Part shown: positions 26,185-33,878 of the stretch, piece by piece
Layout: every line of letters begins with the position of its first letter
Position numbering within the stretch: position 1 is the first letter of the stretch
Assembly (NCBI GenBank): GCA_018970205.1
Contig: JAGWWW010000010.1
Location: 1-45,309 of the forward strand
Length of the DNA: 45,309 nucleotides
From: Actinomycetales bacterium
Lineage (GTDB): Bacteria; Actinomycetota; Actinomycetes; S36-B12; UBA5976
Reading direction: 5' to 3'
Made by a program: the position numbers and the translations under genes
The notes under the pieces: generated by a model
What the model was told of the DNA's origin: nothing
The model's database searches: none
Seen by the model: the letters and a program-made list of their open reading frames with translations, nothing else

Positions 26185-26386
26185 ATTCGCTATGCCCGCG
26201 CAGCCACCCGAGTGCTAAGTCACTGTGTACTGCGGCGCGAGCCGCTGACGGCATCGTGTTCAACAGCGGCCGCAGCGCGCGCGTGTCTCTCCACAACCGC
26301 TCCGCCGACGGCGCCACGGCCTACGCAACTGCGCGAGATTGCGCCCGCGCCGCACCCGGCGGCGCACTTTGCGAAAGAGGTGCCTC

Positions 26387-26590
26387 ATGAAAGTGCTCAC
26401 ACCGATGTTCACCGCACTCGGCCGCGTGCGTCGCGCCGAGAGCGGCTTCACCACTGCGGAGTACGCAGTCGGGACGTGCGCAGTGACTGGTCTTGCCGGA
26501 CTTTTGATCAAGCTGCTGACAGGCCAGGACATGATCAACCTCATTTGGAAGATCATCATGCGCGCGTTCAGCAGGATCTTCGGCTTCTGA
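26387..26590 (+). CDS. Flp-like prepilin (DUF4244, Rv3656c-like)
   Basis: 67 residues. A short basic leader (MKVLTPMFTALGRVRRAESG) is followed by the mature N-terminus FTTAEYAVGTCAV and a hydrophobic helix. Prepilin peptidase should cut after Gly20, leaving Glu5 of the mature pilin as in Flp pilins. It is the likely main pilus subunit. GAAAGAGGTG upstream fixes the ATG at 26387. A 202-base gap before it, without a recognised gene, may hold an own promoter. No prepilin peptidase gene is in the window. Confidence 0.88.
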   Translation: MKVLTPMFTALGRVRRAESGFTTAEYAVGTCAVTGLAGLLIKLLTGQDMINLIWKIIMRAFSRIFGF

Positions 26591-26596
26591 GCGCAC

Positions 26597-26968
26597 ATGC
26601 CAAAGAGCCAGAACGACGAGCGGGGTTGGGCCAGCATCGAGTTCGCCCTCATCACCCCCGCGGTGGTGTTCCTCGCGTTCGTTGTGGGCGCGGTCGTCGC
26701 AGTCGCCGGCGACCGCGCCCGGCTCATCGCATCGACCCACAGCGCGGCACTGGCCGCCATGCGCGGGGAGGGGCAGGCCGCCGTGGCGGCTGCTGCGGCC
26801 GCAGGGCTGCAGCCGCTTCGCCTACGGGACGTTGCGGTCGCGCTGCAGCAAGCCGGGGGAATCGGGTTGGTCAAAGTTTGCGTCACGGCGGGGCGCACGC
26901 TCCCGCGGCCCTTCGGCGCTATGAGCGTGACTTGGCGGGAGTGCGCCGTCGCTCCTCGCGAGCCGTGA
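26597..26968 (+). CDS. TadE-like minor pilin (Rv3655c-like)
   Basis: 123 residues. The DERGWASIEFALITPAVVFL segment is the TadE prepilin-like pattern: cleavage after Gly, glutamate at mature position 5, then one membrane helix. The extracellular remainder is Ala-rich with two cysteines (VKVCVTAG and WRECAV). It begins six bases after the pilin stop and its own stop overlaps the next gene (GTGA), so all three are one operon. Confidence 0.85.
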   Translation: MPKSQNDERGWASIEFALITPAVVFLAFVVGAVVAVAGDRARLIASTHSAALAAMRGEGQAAVAAAAAAGLQPLRLRDVAVALQQAGGIGLVKVCVTAGRTLPRPFGAMSVTWRECAVAPREP

Positions 26969-27555
26969 ACATCCCGTCGCCGCGTGCTGATCAAGGGACC
27001 GCATGTGGTCACACCAGTGGCCACGTTGGCTCAGGCGAGGCACCCCACCCCGGGGCGGGCGGGCGTTTGCGCGCCGCTGTCCGGGCCGGCACCCGTCGAC
27101 GTGCCCACCCCCGAACCCTGCTGAACGAGCGAACCGTGAGGCAACGCGCGGCGGCCCATTCTGAGGCGGGCGGGCCTGGGGGCGCCGAGATTCGCCCCCG
27201 CATCCACCGAGGTGCCCGCACTGGAGCCCTCTGCGACGACCGGGGTTCCGCGGTCATCTGGGCGCTCATCTGTGCGACCGTGCTCGGCGTGGTCGCCTGG
27301 GTCGCCCTCGTCGGGGTCAATCTCACGATGAGCCGCCTGCGAGCCCAGACGACGGCAGACTTAGCTGCCCTCTCTGCGGCCGGACTCGACTGCGCCGCCG
27401 CCGAAACCGTGGTGGCGGCGAACGGCGCCAGCCTGCTGGACTGCACCGTGACTCCAGAGGATGGCAGCGTCACCGTGCACATCCACTTGCGGGCTCAGCA
27501 GGCGCCGATGCCCGGTTTCACCGTCTCGGCAGCGGCCCGGGCCGGCGTTCGCTGA
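26965..27555 (+). CDS. Tad-locus helicase-like/TadE-type minor protein (Rv3654c-like)
   Basis: The supported core is the C-terminal ~110 residues: DDRGSAVIWALICATVLGVV (membrane helix near 100), then RLRAQTTADLAALSAAGLDC and a small beta-rich end. This is the layout of the small Rv3654c-type proteins that end actinobacterial tad operons; such proteins are sometimes labelled 'helicase/secretion neighborhood TadE-like', a name from gene context. GTG 26965 overlaps the TadE stop, giving 196 residues with a long Arg/Gly-rich N-terminal part that looks poorly conserved. GTG 27136 (140 residues) is an alternative start. Role: probably a minor pilus component. Confidence 0.7.
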   Translation: MNIPSPRADQGTACGHTSGHVGSGEAPHPGAGGRLRAAVRAGTRRRAHPRTLLNERTVRQRAAAHSEAGGPGGAEIRPRIHRGARTGALCDDRGSAVIWALICATVLGVVAWVALVGVNLTMSRLRAQTTADLAALSAAGLDCAAAETVVAANGASLLDCTVTPEDGSVTVHIHLRAQQAPMPGFTVSAAARAGVR

Positions 27556-27599
27556 CCGCTGCGGAACGCGGCTCTGGCTCGCGCCACTATCACGAATGT

Positions 27600-27617
27600 G
27601 GCGGTTGTCTCACCGCC
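27600..27617 (+). terminator. Possible terminator of the tad operon
   Basis: GGCGGT, loop TGTCTC, ACCGCC: a perfect 6-bp GC-rich hairpin 45 bases after the last tad gene. No T-run. Confidence 0.35.
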
Positions 27618-27656
27618 CCACGCCGCCCGAGTCGCGGGGCGCATGAGCCCTGCCCC

Positions 27657-27662
27657 TATGCT
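27657..27662 (+). promoter_or_regulatory. Possible hppA -10 box
   Basis: TATGCT, about 54 bases before the hppA ATG, with no clear -35. It would give a leader of about 47 bases. Confidence 0.35.
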
Positions 27663-27715
27663 TTCGCACCGATCTGACCTCGCGCGAGTTGCGCAAAACC
27701 GACGTGGAGACCTCA

Positions 27716-30010
27716 ATGCAGCATTTGCTTGCCGCCGGGACCATGGACAGCAACAGCACCACGATTGTCACCATCGTGGCCGCTGTCGCCGTCGTCGCCC
27801 TGCTTTTCGCCGTCTGGTTCGTCCGGGAGGTCCTCGCCGCTGACGAGGGCACTGACAAGATGAAGGAGATCGCGCAGGCCGTCCAAATCGGAGCCGCCGC
27901 GTACCTCGCGCGCCAGTTCAAGACCCTCGCCGGCTTCGCCGGCCTGGTCGTGGTGCTGCTGTACTTCTTGCCGGGCACCCCGGACGAGAAGCTCGGCCGG
28001 TCGCTCTTCTTCCTCGTCGGTGCGGTGTTCTCCGCCATCACTGGCTATGTCGGAATGTGGCTGGCAGTGCGCGGCAACGTCCGCGTGGCTGCCGCCGCCA
28101 AGGACTCCGGCGAGAACCGCGCCATGCGCATCGCCTTCCGCACCGGCGGCGTGGCCGGCATGTTCACCGTGGGCCTGGGCCTGCTCGGGGCTTCGATCGT
28201 CGTCCTTATTTATAAGGAGCACGCGCTACACGTCCTTGAGGGCTTCGGCTTCGGCGCTGCGCTGCTCGCCATGTTCATGCGTGTCGGCGGCGGCATCTTC
28301 ACCAAGGCTGCGGACGTCGGCGCGGACCTCGTCGGCAAGGTCGAGCAGAACATCCCCGAAGACGACCCGCGCAACGCGGCCACCATCGCCGACAACGTGG
28401 GCGACAACGTCGGCGACTGCGCCGGCATGGCGGCCGACCTCTTCGAGTCCTACTCCGTGACCCTGGTCGCGGCCCTCATCCTCGGTGTGGGCGCCTTCGG
28501 CACCAAGTACGGCCTGGTCTGGCCGCTCATCGTCCCGGCCATCGGCGTCCTCACCGCCATCATCGGCATCTTCGCGGTCAGCCCGCGCCCGAGCGACAAG
28601 TCGGGTATGCAGGCGATCAACCGCGGGTTCTTCCTTTCTGCTGCCATCTCCGTCATCTTGGTCGCGGTTGCGGCCATGAAGTACCTGCCCGCTGACGCCG
28701 CCGCGTTCGGCACGGACTGGACGTCCCCGCTCAGTCCGCGCTGGTTCGCCATCACCGCTGTGGTCATCGGCGTCGTGCTCGCCGCCGCCATCCAGCAGTT
28801 GACCGGCTACTTCACTGAGACCAACCGCCGCCCGGTCGACGACGTCGCCAAGACATCGCTCACCGGTCCGGCCACCGTCATCCTCTCCGGTATCTCCCTC
28901 GGCCTTGAGTCCGCTGTGTACTCGGCGGTCCTCATCGGCGCCGGTGTGTTTGGCGCGTTCCTGCTCGGCGGCTCGTCCATCACGCTGTCGCTGTTCGCCA
29001 TCGCCCTCGCGGGCACCGGCCTGCTCACCACCGTCGGCGTCATCGTCTCGATGGACACCTTCGGCCCTGTCTCGGACAACGCCCAGGGCATCGCGGAGAT
29101 GTCCGGCGACGTCCACGGCGAGGGCGCAGCGGTGCTCACCCGCCTCGACGCGGTCGGCAACACCACCAAGGCCATCACCAAGGGAATCGCCATCGCGACG
29201 GCCGTGCTCGCCGCGACCGCGCTGTTCGGGTCGTTCCGCGATGCCATCGTGGAAGCCGTGGACAAGGCCGGCGTCTCGCTGGCCAACCTCGCTGACAGCG
29301 AGCAGTTCGCGGGCATCCTCAACGTCGCGCAGCCGGCCAACCTATTCGGCCTGCTCCTCGGTGCGGCCGTGGTGTTCATGTTCTCTGGCCTCGCCATCAA
29401 CGCGGTGTCCCGCGCAGCCGGCGCCATCATCTTCGAGGTGCGCCGCCAGTTCCGCACCCGCCCGGGCATCATGGCCGGAACCGAGAAGCCGGACTACGCC
29501 AGCGTCGTCGACATCTGCACCAAGGACTCGCTGCGCGAGTTGGCCACCCCCGGCCTTCTCGCCGTTCTGACCCCGATCGCCGTCGGTTTCGGCCTCGGCA
29601 TCGGCGCCCTCGGCTCCTTCCTCGCGGGCACGATCGCCACCGGCACACTCATGGCGGTCTTCCTCTCCAACTCCGGTGGCGCGTGGGACAACGCCAAGAA
29701 GTTCGTCGAGGACGGCCACTTCGGTGGCAAGGGCTCGGAGGCGCACGCCGCCACGGTCATCGGCGACACCGTCGGCGACCCGTTCAAGGACACCGCCGGC
29801 CCGGCCATCAACCCGCTCATCAAGGTCATGAACCTGGTTGCGCTGCTGATCGCCCCGGCCGTCGTCACCGCGCAGCTCAACGGCGACACCGGGGTGCGCC
29901 TCGGCGCCGCCGTCGGTGCCTCGCTCATCGTGGTCATCGCCGTCGTGGTGAGCAAGCGCCGCCCGATCGCGGTGGGCGACCAGCAAGCTGCTGACGCGGC
30001 CGCTGCGTAA
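27716..30010 (+). CDS. hppA: Membrane-bound proton-pumping pyrophosphatase
   Basis: Couples pyrophosphate hydrolysis to ion export across the membrane. 764 residues and about 16 membrane segments. Substrate-site motifs: DVGADLVGKVE, DDPRNAATIADNVGDNVGDC and, near the C-terminus, GDTVGDPFKDTAGPAINPLI. Residue K485 in GNTTKAITKG is the lysine that marks potassium-independent H+-PPases; potassium-dependent ones have alanine there. The ATG at 27716 follows GGAG. An upstream in-frame TTG (27689) is less likely. It is a single gene with a strong hairpin after the stop. Confidence 0.96.
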   Translation: MQHLLAAGTMDSNSTTIVTIVAAVAVVALLFAVWFVREVLAADEGTDKMKEIAQAVQIGAAAYLARQFKTLAGFAGLVVVLLYFLPGTPDEKLGRSLFFLVGAVFSAITGYVGMWLAVRGNVRVAAAAKDSGENRAMRIAFRTGGVAGMFTVGLGLLGASIVVLIYKEHALHVLEGFGFGAALLAMFMRVGGGIFTKAADVGADLVGKVEQNIPEDDPRNAATIADNVGDNVGDCAGMAADLFESYSVTLVAALILGVGAFGTKYGLVWPLIVPAIGVLTAIIGIFAVSPRPSDKSGMQAINRGFFLSAAISVILVAVAAMKYLPADAAAFGTDWTSPLSPRWFAITAVVIGVVLAAAIQQLTGYFTETNRRPVDDVAKTSLTGPATVILSGISLGLESAVYSAVLIGAGVFGAFLLGGSSITLSLFAIALAGTGLLTTVGVIVSMDTFGPVSDNAQGIAEMSGDVHGEGAAVLTRLDAVGNTTKAITKGIAIATAVLAATALFGSFRDAIVEAVDKAGVSLANLADSEQFAGILNVAQPANLFGLLLGAAVVFMFSGLAINAVSRAAGAIIFEVRRQFRTRPGIMAGTEKPDYASVVDICTKDSLRELATPGLLAVLTPIAVGFGLGIGALGSFLAGTIATGTLMAVFLSNSGGAWDNAKKFVEDGHFGGKGSEAHAATVIGDTVGDPFKDTAGPAINPLIKVMNLVALLIAPAVVTAQLNGDTGVRLGAAVGASLIVVIAVVVSKRRPIAVGDQQAADAAAA

Positions 30011-30021
30011 CACTTACCGTC

Positions 30022-30057
30022 GGTGAAGGGGGCTGCGCACATGCAGCCCCCTTCACC
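30022..30057 (+). terminator. Strong hairpin terminator after hppA
   Basis: Perfect 15-bp stem (30022-30036 with 30043-30057, arms GGTGAAGGGGGCTGC and its complement) and loop GCACAT, 12 bases after the hppA stop. It lacks a U-run, as is common in actinobacteria. It lies just before the topA ribosome-binding site. Confidence 0.75.
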
Positions 30058-30084
30058 CGCGTGAGAGCACCGAGGAGACCACCG

Positions 30085-32781
30085 ATGGCCCAGAACGGCT
30101 CGCCGCGGCGTCTGGTCATTGTCGAGTCGCCTGCCAAGGCCAAGACCATCGAGCAGTACCTCGGCCCTGGCTACACCGTTCGCGCGTCCATCGGCCACAT
30201 CCGCGACCTGCCCAGCAAGGCCTCGCAGATCCCCACCGAGGAGCGTGCGCGGTTCGCCGAGTTCGCGGGCGTGGACGTCACCAAGGACTTCGAGCTCTTC
30301 TACGAGATCAGCCCCGAGAAGAAGTCCCTCATCACCGAGTTGCGCGCGGCCTTGAAGGACGCTGACGAACTGCTCCTGGCGACAGATGAGGACCGCGAGG
30401 GCGAGGCCATCTCCTGGCATCTCGTGCAGGCACTCAAACCCAAGATCCCGTTCCGGCGCATGGTGTTCAACGAGATCACCAAGGAAGCCATCAACGCCGC
30501 CGCCTCGAACACCCGCGAAATCGACACCAACCTCGTCGACGCCCAGGAGGCGCGGCGAACAGTCGACCGACTGTTCGGCTACGGAGTCTCCCCGGTGCTC
30601 TGGCGCAAGATCGGCAGCGACGCGCGCAGCGCCGGGCGCGTGCAGTCCGTGGCCCTGCGCCTGTTGGTCGACCGCGAGCGCGAGCGGATGCGCTTCGTCT
30701 CCGCCGGCTTCTGGGACGTCACTGCGACCTGCGACCCCGGCTCGTTCGAGGCGGGGCTGCGCACCATCGACGGCGCAGACGTCGCGCGCAGCGGCGACTT
30801 CAACGACGCCGGTGTCCTCACGAAATCATGTGTCATCCTCGACGAGGCCGCCGCAGCGGCGCTGGTTGAGCAACTGCAGGGCAACGCGCTCACGGTGGTC
30901 GACGTGCAGTCGCGCCCGGAGGTGCGAAAGCCGAAGGCGCCGTTCACCACGTCCACGCTCCAACAGGACGCCTCCGGACGGCTCAAGTGGGGGCCGCAGC
31001 GCACGATGCGCGTCGCGCAGTCGCTCTACGAGAGCGGCTGGATCACCTATATGCGAACCGACTCGACCGCATTGAGCGAGACCGCGATGAAAGCCGCGCG
31101 CGCCGCGGTGGAGCAGGCCTTCGGGGCGTCGTATGCGCAGTCGCGTCAATATTCGAACAAGGTCAAGAACGCGCAAGAGGCGCATGAGGCGATCCGCCCC
31201 GCTGGTGACGCGTTCCGCTCGCCGGCGGAAGCGCGTGCGGCGCTGACTCAAGACCAGTTCCTGCTCTACGACCTCATCTGGCGTCGCACTGTCGCATCGC
31301 AGATGGCGGACGCTCGCCTCGAGGCCACCACAGCCCGGCTCAACGCCACGCTCACGGACGGCCGGGTCGCCGGCTTCGCCGCCACGGGAAGCGTCTACAC
31401 CTTCCTCGGCTGGAAGGCCGCGCTGGAAGACGTCGCCGAGGATGCCGAAGGGGGGTCGAGCCTGGATCGCCGCCTGCCTCCGCTCACAGCCGGGCAGAGC
31501 GTTCCGGTAACCGACCTCGCCGCCCGCGGCCACACCACCAACCCGCCACGCCGCTATTCGCAGGCATCTCTGGTGGGGGAGTTGGAGAAGCGCGGCATCG
31601 GCCGCCCGAGCACGTATGCCTCCATCATCACGTTGTTGGAAGACCGCGGCTACGCCCTGCGCAAGGGCTCGACCCTGGTGCCGACCTTCCTCGGCATCGC
31701 GATCGTGCAACTGCTCGAGCAGCACTTCGGCGCGCTCGTGGACTACGACTTCACCGCCTCGATGGAGGAGGAACTCGACGAGGTCTCCAACGGGCGTGAG
31801 CCGCGGCTCGCCGCGCTGCGCCGCTTCTACAACGGCGGCGAGGGTTTCCCGGGGTTGCAGACCTTGCTCGCCGGGTTCGGCGAGATTGACGCCAAGGCTG
31901 TGTCGTCGTACCGCATCGGCGAGAGCGACTACTTCGTGCGCGTCGGCCGCTACGGCGCGTATGTGCAAGAGGGTGAGGACGGCCCGCGCGCAAGCATCCC
32001 CGCCGACGTCGAGCCCGACCAGCTCACCGCTGCGCGCGCGGCGGAGATCATCGCCGCGCCGTCGACGGACCGCGAACTCGGAACCCACCCGGAGACGGGG
32101 CTGCCGGTGGTCGTGCGCACCGGCCGCTACGGCCCGTATGTGGAGGAAGTCTTGCCCGAGCCGGAAGCAGCGGAAGGCGCCAAACCCGCGCGCCGCAAGG
32201 CCGGGGCGCCGAAGCCTCGCCGCGCCTCCCTCGCGCTCGGGCTCACCCCCCTGACCGTCACTCTCGACGACGCGCTGCGGCTGCTCTCGCTGCCGCGGGT
32301 GGTCGGCGCGCAGACCGGCACCGGCATCGAGATTCGCACCAACTTCGGCCCGAGCGGGCCGTACGTCGCCCTCATGACCGACCCGCGTCCGGACTACCGC
32401 TCCCTGGAGGACCCCGAGGAGGTCTTCACCCTCACCCTTGAGCAGGCCGAGCACATCCTCGCCCAGCCGAAGGTCTACCGCCGCGGCCGCGCGGCCGCCA
32501 AACCTGAGGTGGTCGTCGGCGTGGACCCCACCACGCAGCGCAAGATCATCCTCAAAGAAGGCCGGTTCGGGCCCTACGTCACCGACGGCGAGACCAACGC
32601 CTCTCTGGGCAAAGTCGATGATCCGACCACGCTCTCGGTGGAGCGCGCCAGCGACCTGCTGGCCGAGCGTCGCCTGGCGGGCCCACCGAGCGGGGCTTCT
32701 CGCAGCCGCACCCGTGCCGCCGCATCGAAGACGTCGCGAACCACGCGCTCCACTGCCGGGGCACGACGCCCTCGCAAGTGA
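30085..32781 (+). CDS. topA: DNA topoisomerase I
   Basis: Type IA topoisomerase that relaxes negative supercoils; cytoplasmic, essential in most relatives. 898 residues. The TOPRIM domain starts at VIVESPAKAKTIEQYLG and includes ATDEDREGEAISWH (metal-binding acidic cluster). The catalytic tyrosine is Y322 in ITYMRTDSTAL. The C-terminal part has several GRYGPYV-type repeats, the actinobacterial arrangement without zinc fingers, and a basic Arg/Ser/Thr-rich tail. AGGAG upstream supports ATG 30085. Confidence 0.97.
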   Translation: MAQNGSPRRLVIVESPAKAKTIEQYLGPGYTVRASIGHIRDLPSKASQIPTEERARFAEFAGVDVTKDFELFYEISPEKKSLITELRAALKDADELLLATDEDREGEAISWHLVQALKPKIPFRRMVFNEITKEAINAAASNTREIDTNLVDAQEARRTVDRLFGYGVSPVLWRKIGSDARSAGRVQSVALRLLVDRERERMRFVSAGFWDVTATCDPGSFEAGLRTIDGADVARSGDFNDAGVLTKSCVILDEAAAAALVEQLQGNALTVVDVQSRPEVRKPKAPFTTSTLQQDASGRLKWGPQRTMRVAQSLYESGWITYMRTDSTALSETAMKAARAAVEQAFGASYAQSRQYSNKVKNAQEAHEAIRPAGDAFRSPAEARAALTQDQFLLYDLIWRRTVASQMADARLEATTARLNATLTDGRVAGFAATGSVYTFLGWKAALEDVAEDAEGGSSLDRRLPPLTAGQSVPVTDLAARGHTTNPPRRYSQASLVGELEKRGIGRPSTYASIITLLEDRGYALRKGSTLVPTFLGIAIVQLLEQHFGALVDYDFTASMEEELDEVSNGREPRLAALRRFYNGGEGFPGLQTLLAGFGEIDAKAVSSYRIGESDYFVRVGRYGAYVQEGEDGPRASIPADVEPDQLTAARAAEIIAAPSTDRELGTHPETGLPVVVRTGRYGPYVEEVLPEPEAAEGAKPARRKAGAPKPRRASLALGLTPLTVTLDDALRLLSLPRVVGAQTGTGIEIRTNFGPSGPYVALMTDPRPDYRSLEDPEEVFTLTLEQAEHILAQPKVYRRGRAAAKPEVVVGVDPTTQRKIILKEGRFGPYVTDGETNASLGKVDDPTTLSVERASDLLAERRLAGPPSGASRSRTRAAASKTSRTTRSTAGARRPRK

Positions 32782-32791
32782 CGCGGGGGTC

Positions 32792-32906
32792 GGGGGGTCG
32801 GTGCCGCGCCTGCTCGAGAATCACTCGCTCTAGGCACTCCACTGTCGGAGAGCGACGTTTCCGCAGGTAGTGCGGGGGGTCGGTGCCGCGCCTGCTCGAG
32901 CATCAC
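32792..32906 (+). repeat. 33-bp direct repeat downstream of topA
   Basis: GGGGGGTCGGTGCCGCGCCT... at 32792-32824 and 32874-32906, identical at 32 of 33 positions, period 82. The first copy begins 11 bases after the topA stop. Confidence 0.85.
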
Positions 32907-33173
32907 CCGCACTGCGCGGTGCACGTCACGAAACATCCTGCGCGCAAGTAGCGCCGGGTCGCTTGTTTCCGTGCGGATGCTGCGAGGGCCACTCTTATCG
33001 CTGCTGAGCTGGACTCGCTCGCACCTAATTTCCTCGCAACTCGCTCCCCGTTCCGACACGCTCTAGGGCCGGGGTGGGGCGCACATGCACGTAGCGGCTG
33101 GAAGGTCCCGCGCGACCACCCGTAGCGCCTCCGGCCCGCGACTCGCTCGCACACGACCTCCACACCGCGCGCG

Positions 33174-33179
33174 TAGAGT
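33174..33179 (+). promoter_or_regulatory. -10 box, leaderless tmk transcript
   Basis: TAGAGT, six bases (ccgcgt) before the GTG start at 33186, with no Shine-Dalgarno. Confidence 0.6.
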
Positions 33180-33185
33180 CCGCGT

Positions 33186-33878
33186 GTGACCACCCAGCCC
33201 GCCGATGCCGCGCAGACCAGCGCCCTGCCCGCGGTGCGCGCAAGCGAAAGCCACGGGCTACCCGGTCTGCTCGTCGTTTTCGAGGGGGGCGAGGGCGTCG
33301 GCAAGTCCACCCAGATCGCCCGGCTCGTCGCGCATCTCGAGCGCACCCGACCGGGTGTGCAGGTCGTACAGTCGCGCGAGCCCGGCGGCACTGCGGCAGC
33401 GGAGGCCCTGCGCCGCATCGCGCTGGATCCTGAGTTCGACGGCTTGGCCCCCCGCGCCGAAGCGTTGGTCTTCGCTGCCGCGCGCAGCGACCACGTCGCC
33501 CGCGTCATTCGGCCCGCGCTGGCCGCCGGCGCGGTGGTCGTCCTCGATCGCTACATCGACTCCTCGGTCGTGTATCAAGGCCTGGCTCGCGGCCTCGGCG
33601 CCGCCGATGTCGAGGCCCTCTCGATGTGGGCGACCGAGGGGCTGGCGCCGGACCTGGTCTTCATGCTCGATCTCGACCCGGGCACCGGGCTGGGGCGGGT
33701 CGCCCGCCCTGACCGCATGGAGTCCGCCGGACTGGAGTTCCACAACCGGGTGCGGCAGGGGTTCCTCGAGCGTGCGGCGGCTGAGCCTGCGCGCTACCGC
33801 GTCATCGACGCTTCAGCCACTATCGACGAGGTCGCGGCGAACATCGCCGCGCACATGGACTCGGTGCTCGATGCCTGA
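33186..33878 (+). CDS. tmk: Thymidylate kinase
   Basis: Phosphorylates dTMP to dTDP. 230 residues with a P-loop EGGEGVGKST (33-42), the DRX-type EPGGT (REPGGTAAAEAL), and VLDRYIDSSVVYQG. The N-terminal 28 residues before the first strand are longer than usual; the GTG is kept because TAGAGT lies six bases upstream. The 3' end overlaps holB by eight bases, the frequent tmk-holB pair. Confidence 0.95.
   Translation: MTTQPADAAQTSALPAVRASESHGLPGLLVVFEGGEGVGKSTQIARLVAHLERTRPGVQVVQSREPGGTAAAEALRRIALDPEFDGLAPRAEALVFAAARSDHVARVIRPALAAGAVVVLDRYIDSSVVYQGLARGLGAADVEALSMWATEGLAPDLVFMLDLDPGTGLGRVARPDRMESAGLEFHNRVRQGFLERAAAEPARYRVIDASATIDEVAANIAAHMDSVLDA

Larger units (their letters stand above)
32782..33185. 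other. Intergenic region between topA and tmk
   Basis: 404 bases with no supported gene on either strand. It holds a near-perfect 33-bp direct repeat (see the repeat entry) and, at its right edge, the tmk promoter. No RNA family is recognised. Confidence 0.5.

Noticed and set aside
28226-29116. Minus-strand frame of 296 codons within hppA
   Set aside because: Asp/Glu/Gly/Arg-rich mirror of a membrane protein gene; no motif.
30826-32454. 542-codon open frame on the minus strand across topA
   Set aside because: It lies fully opposite the strongly supported topA gene; long antisense frames are expected in GC-rich DNA, and its translation is Arg/Gly/Val-rich without any motif.
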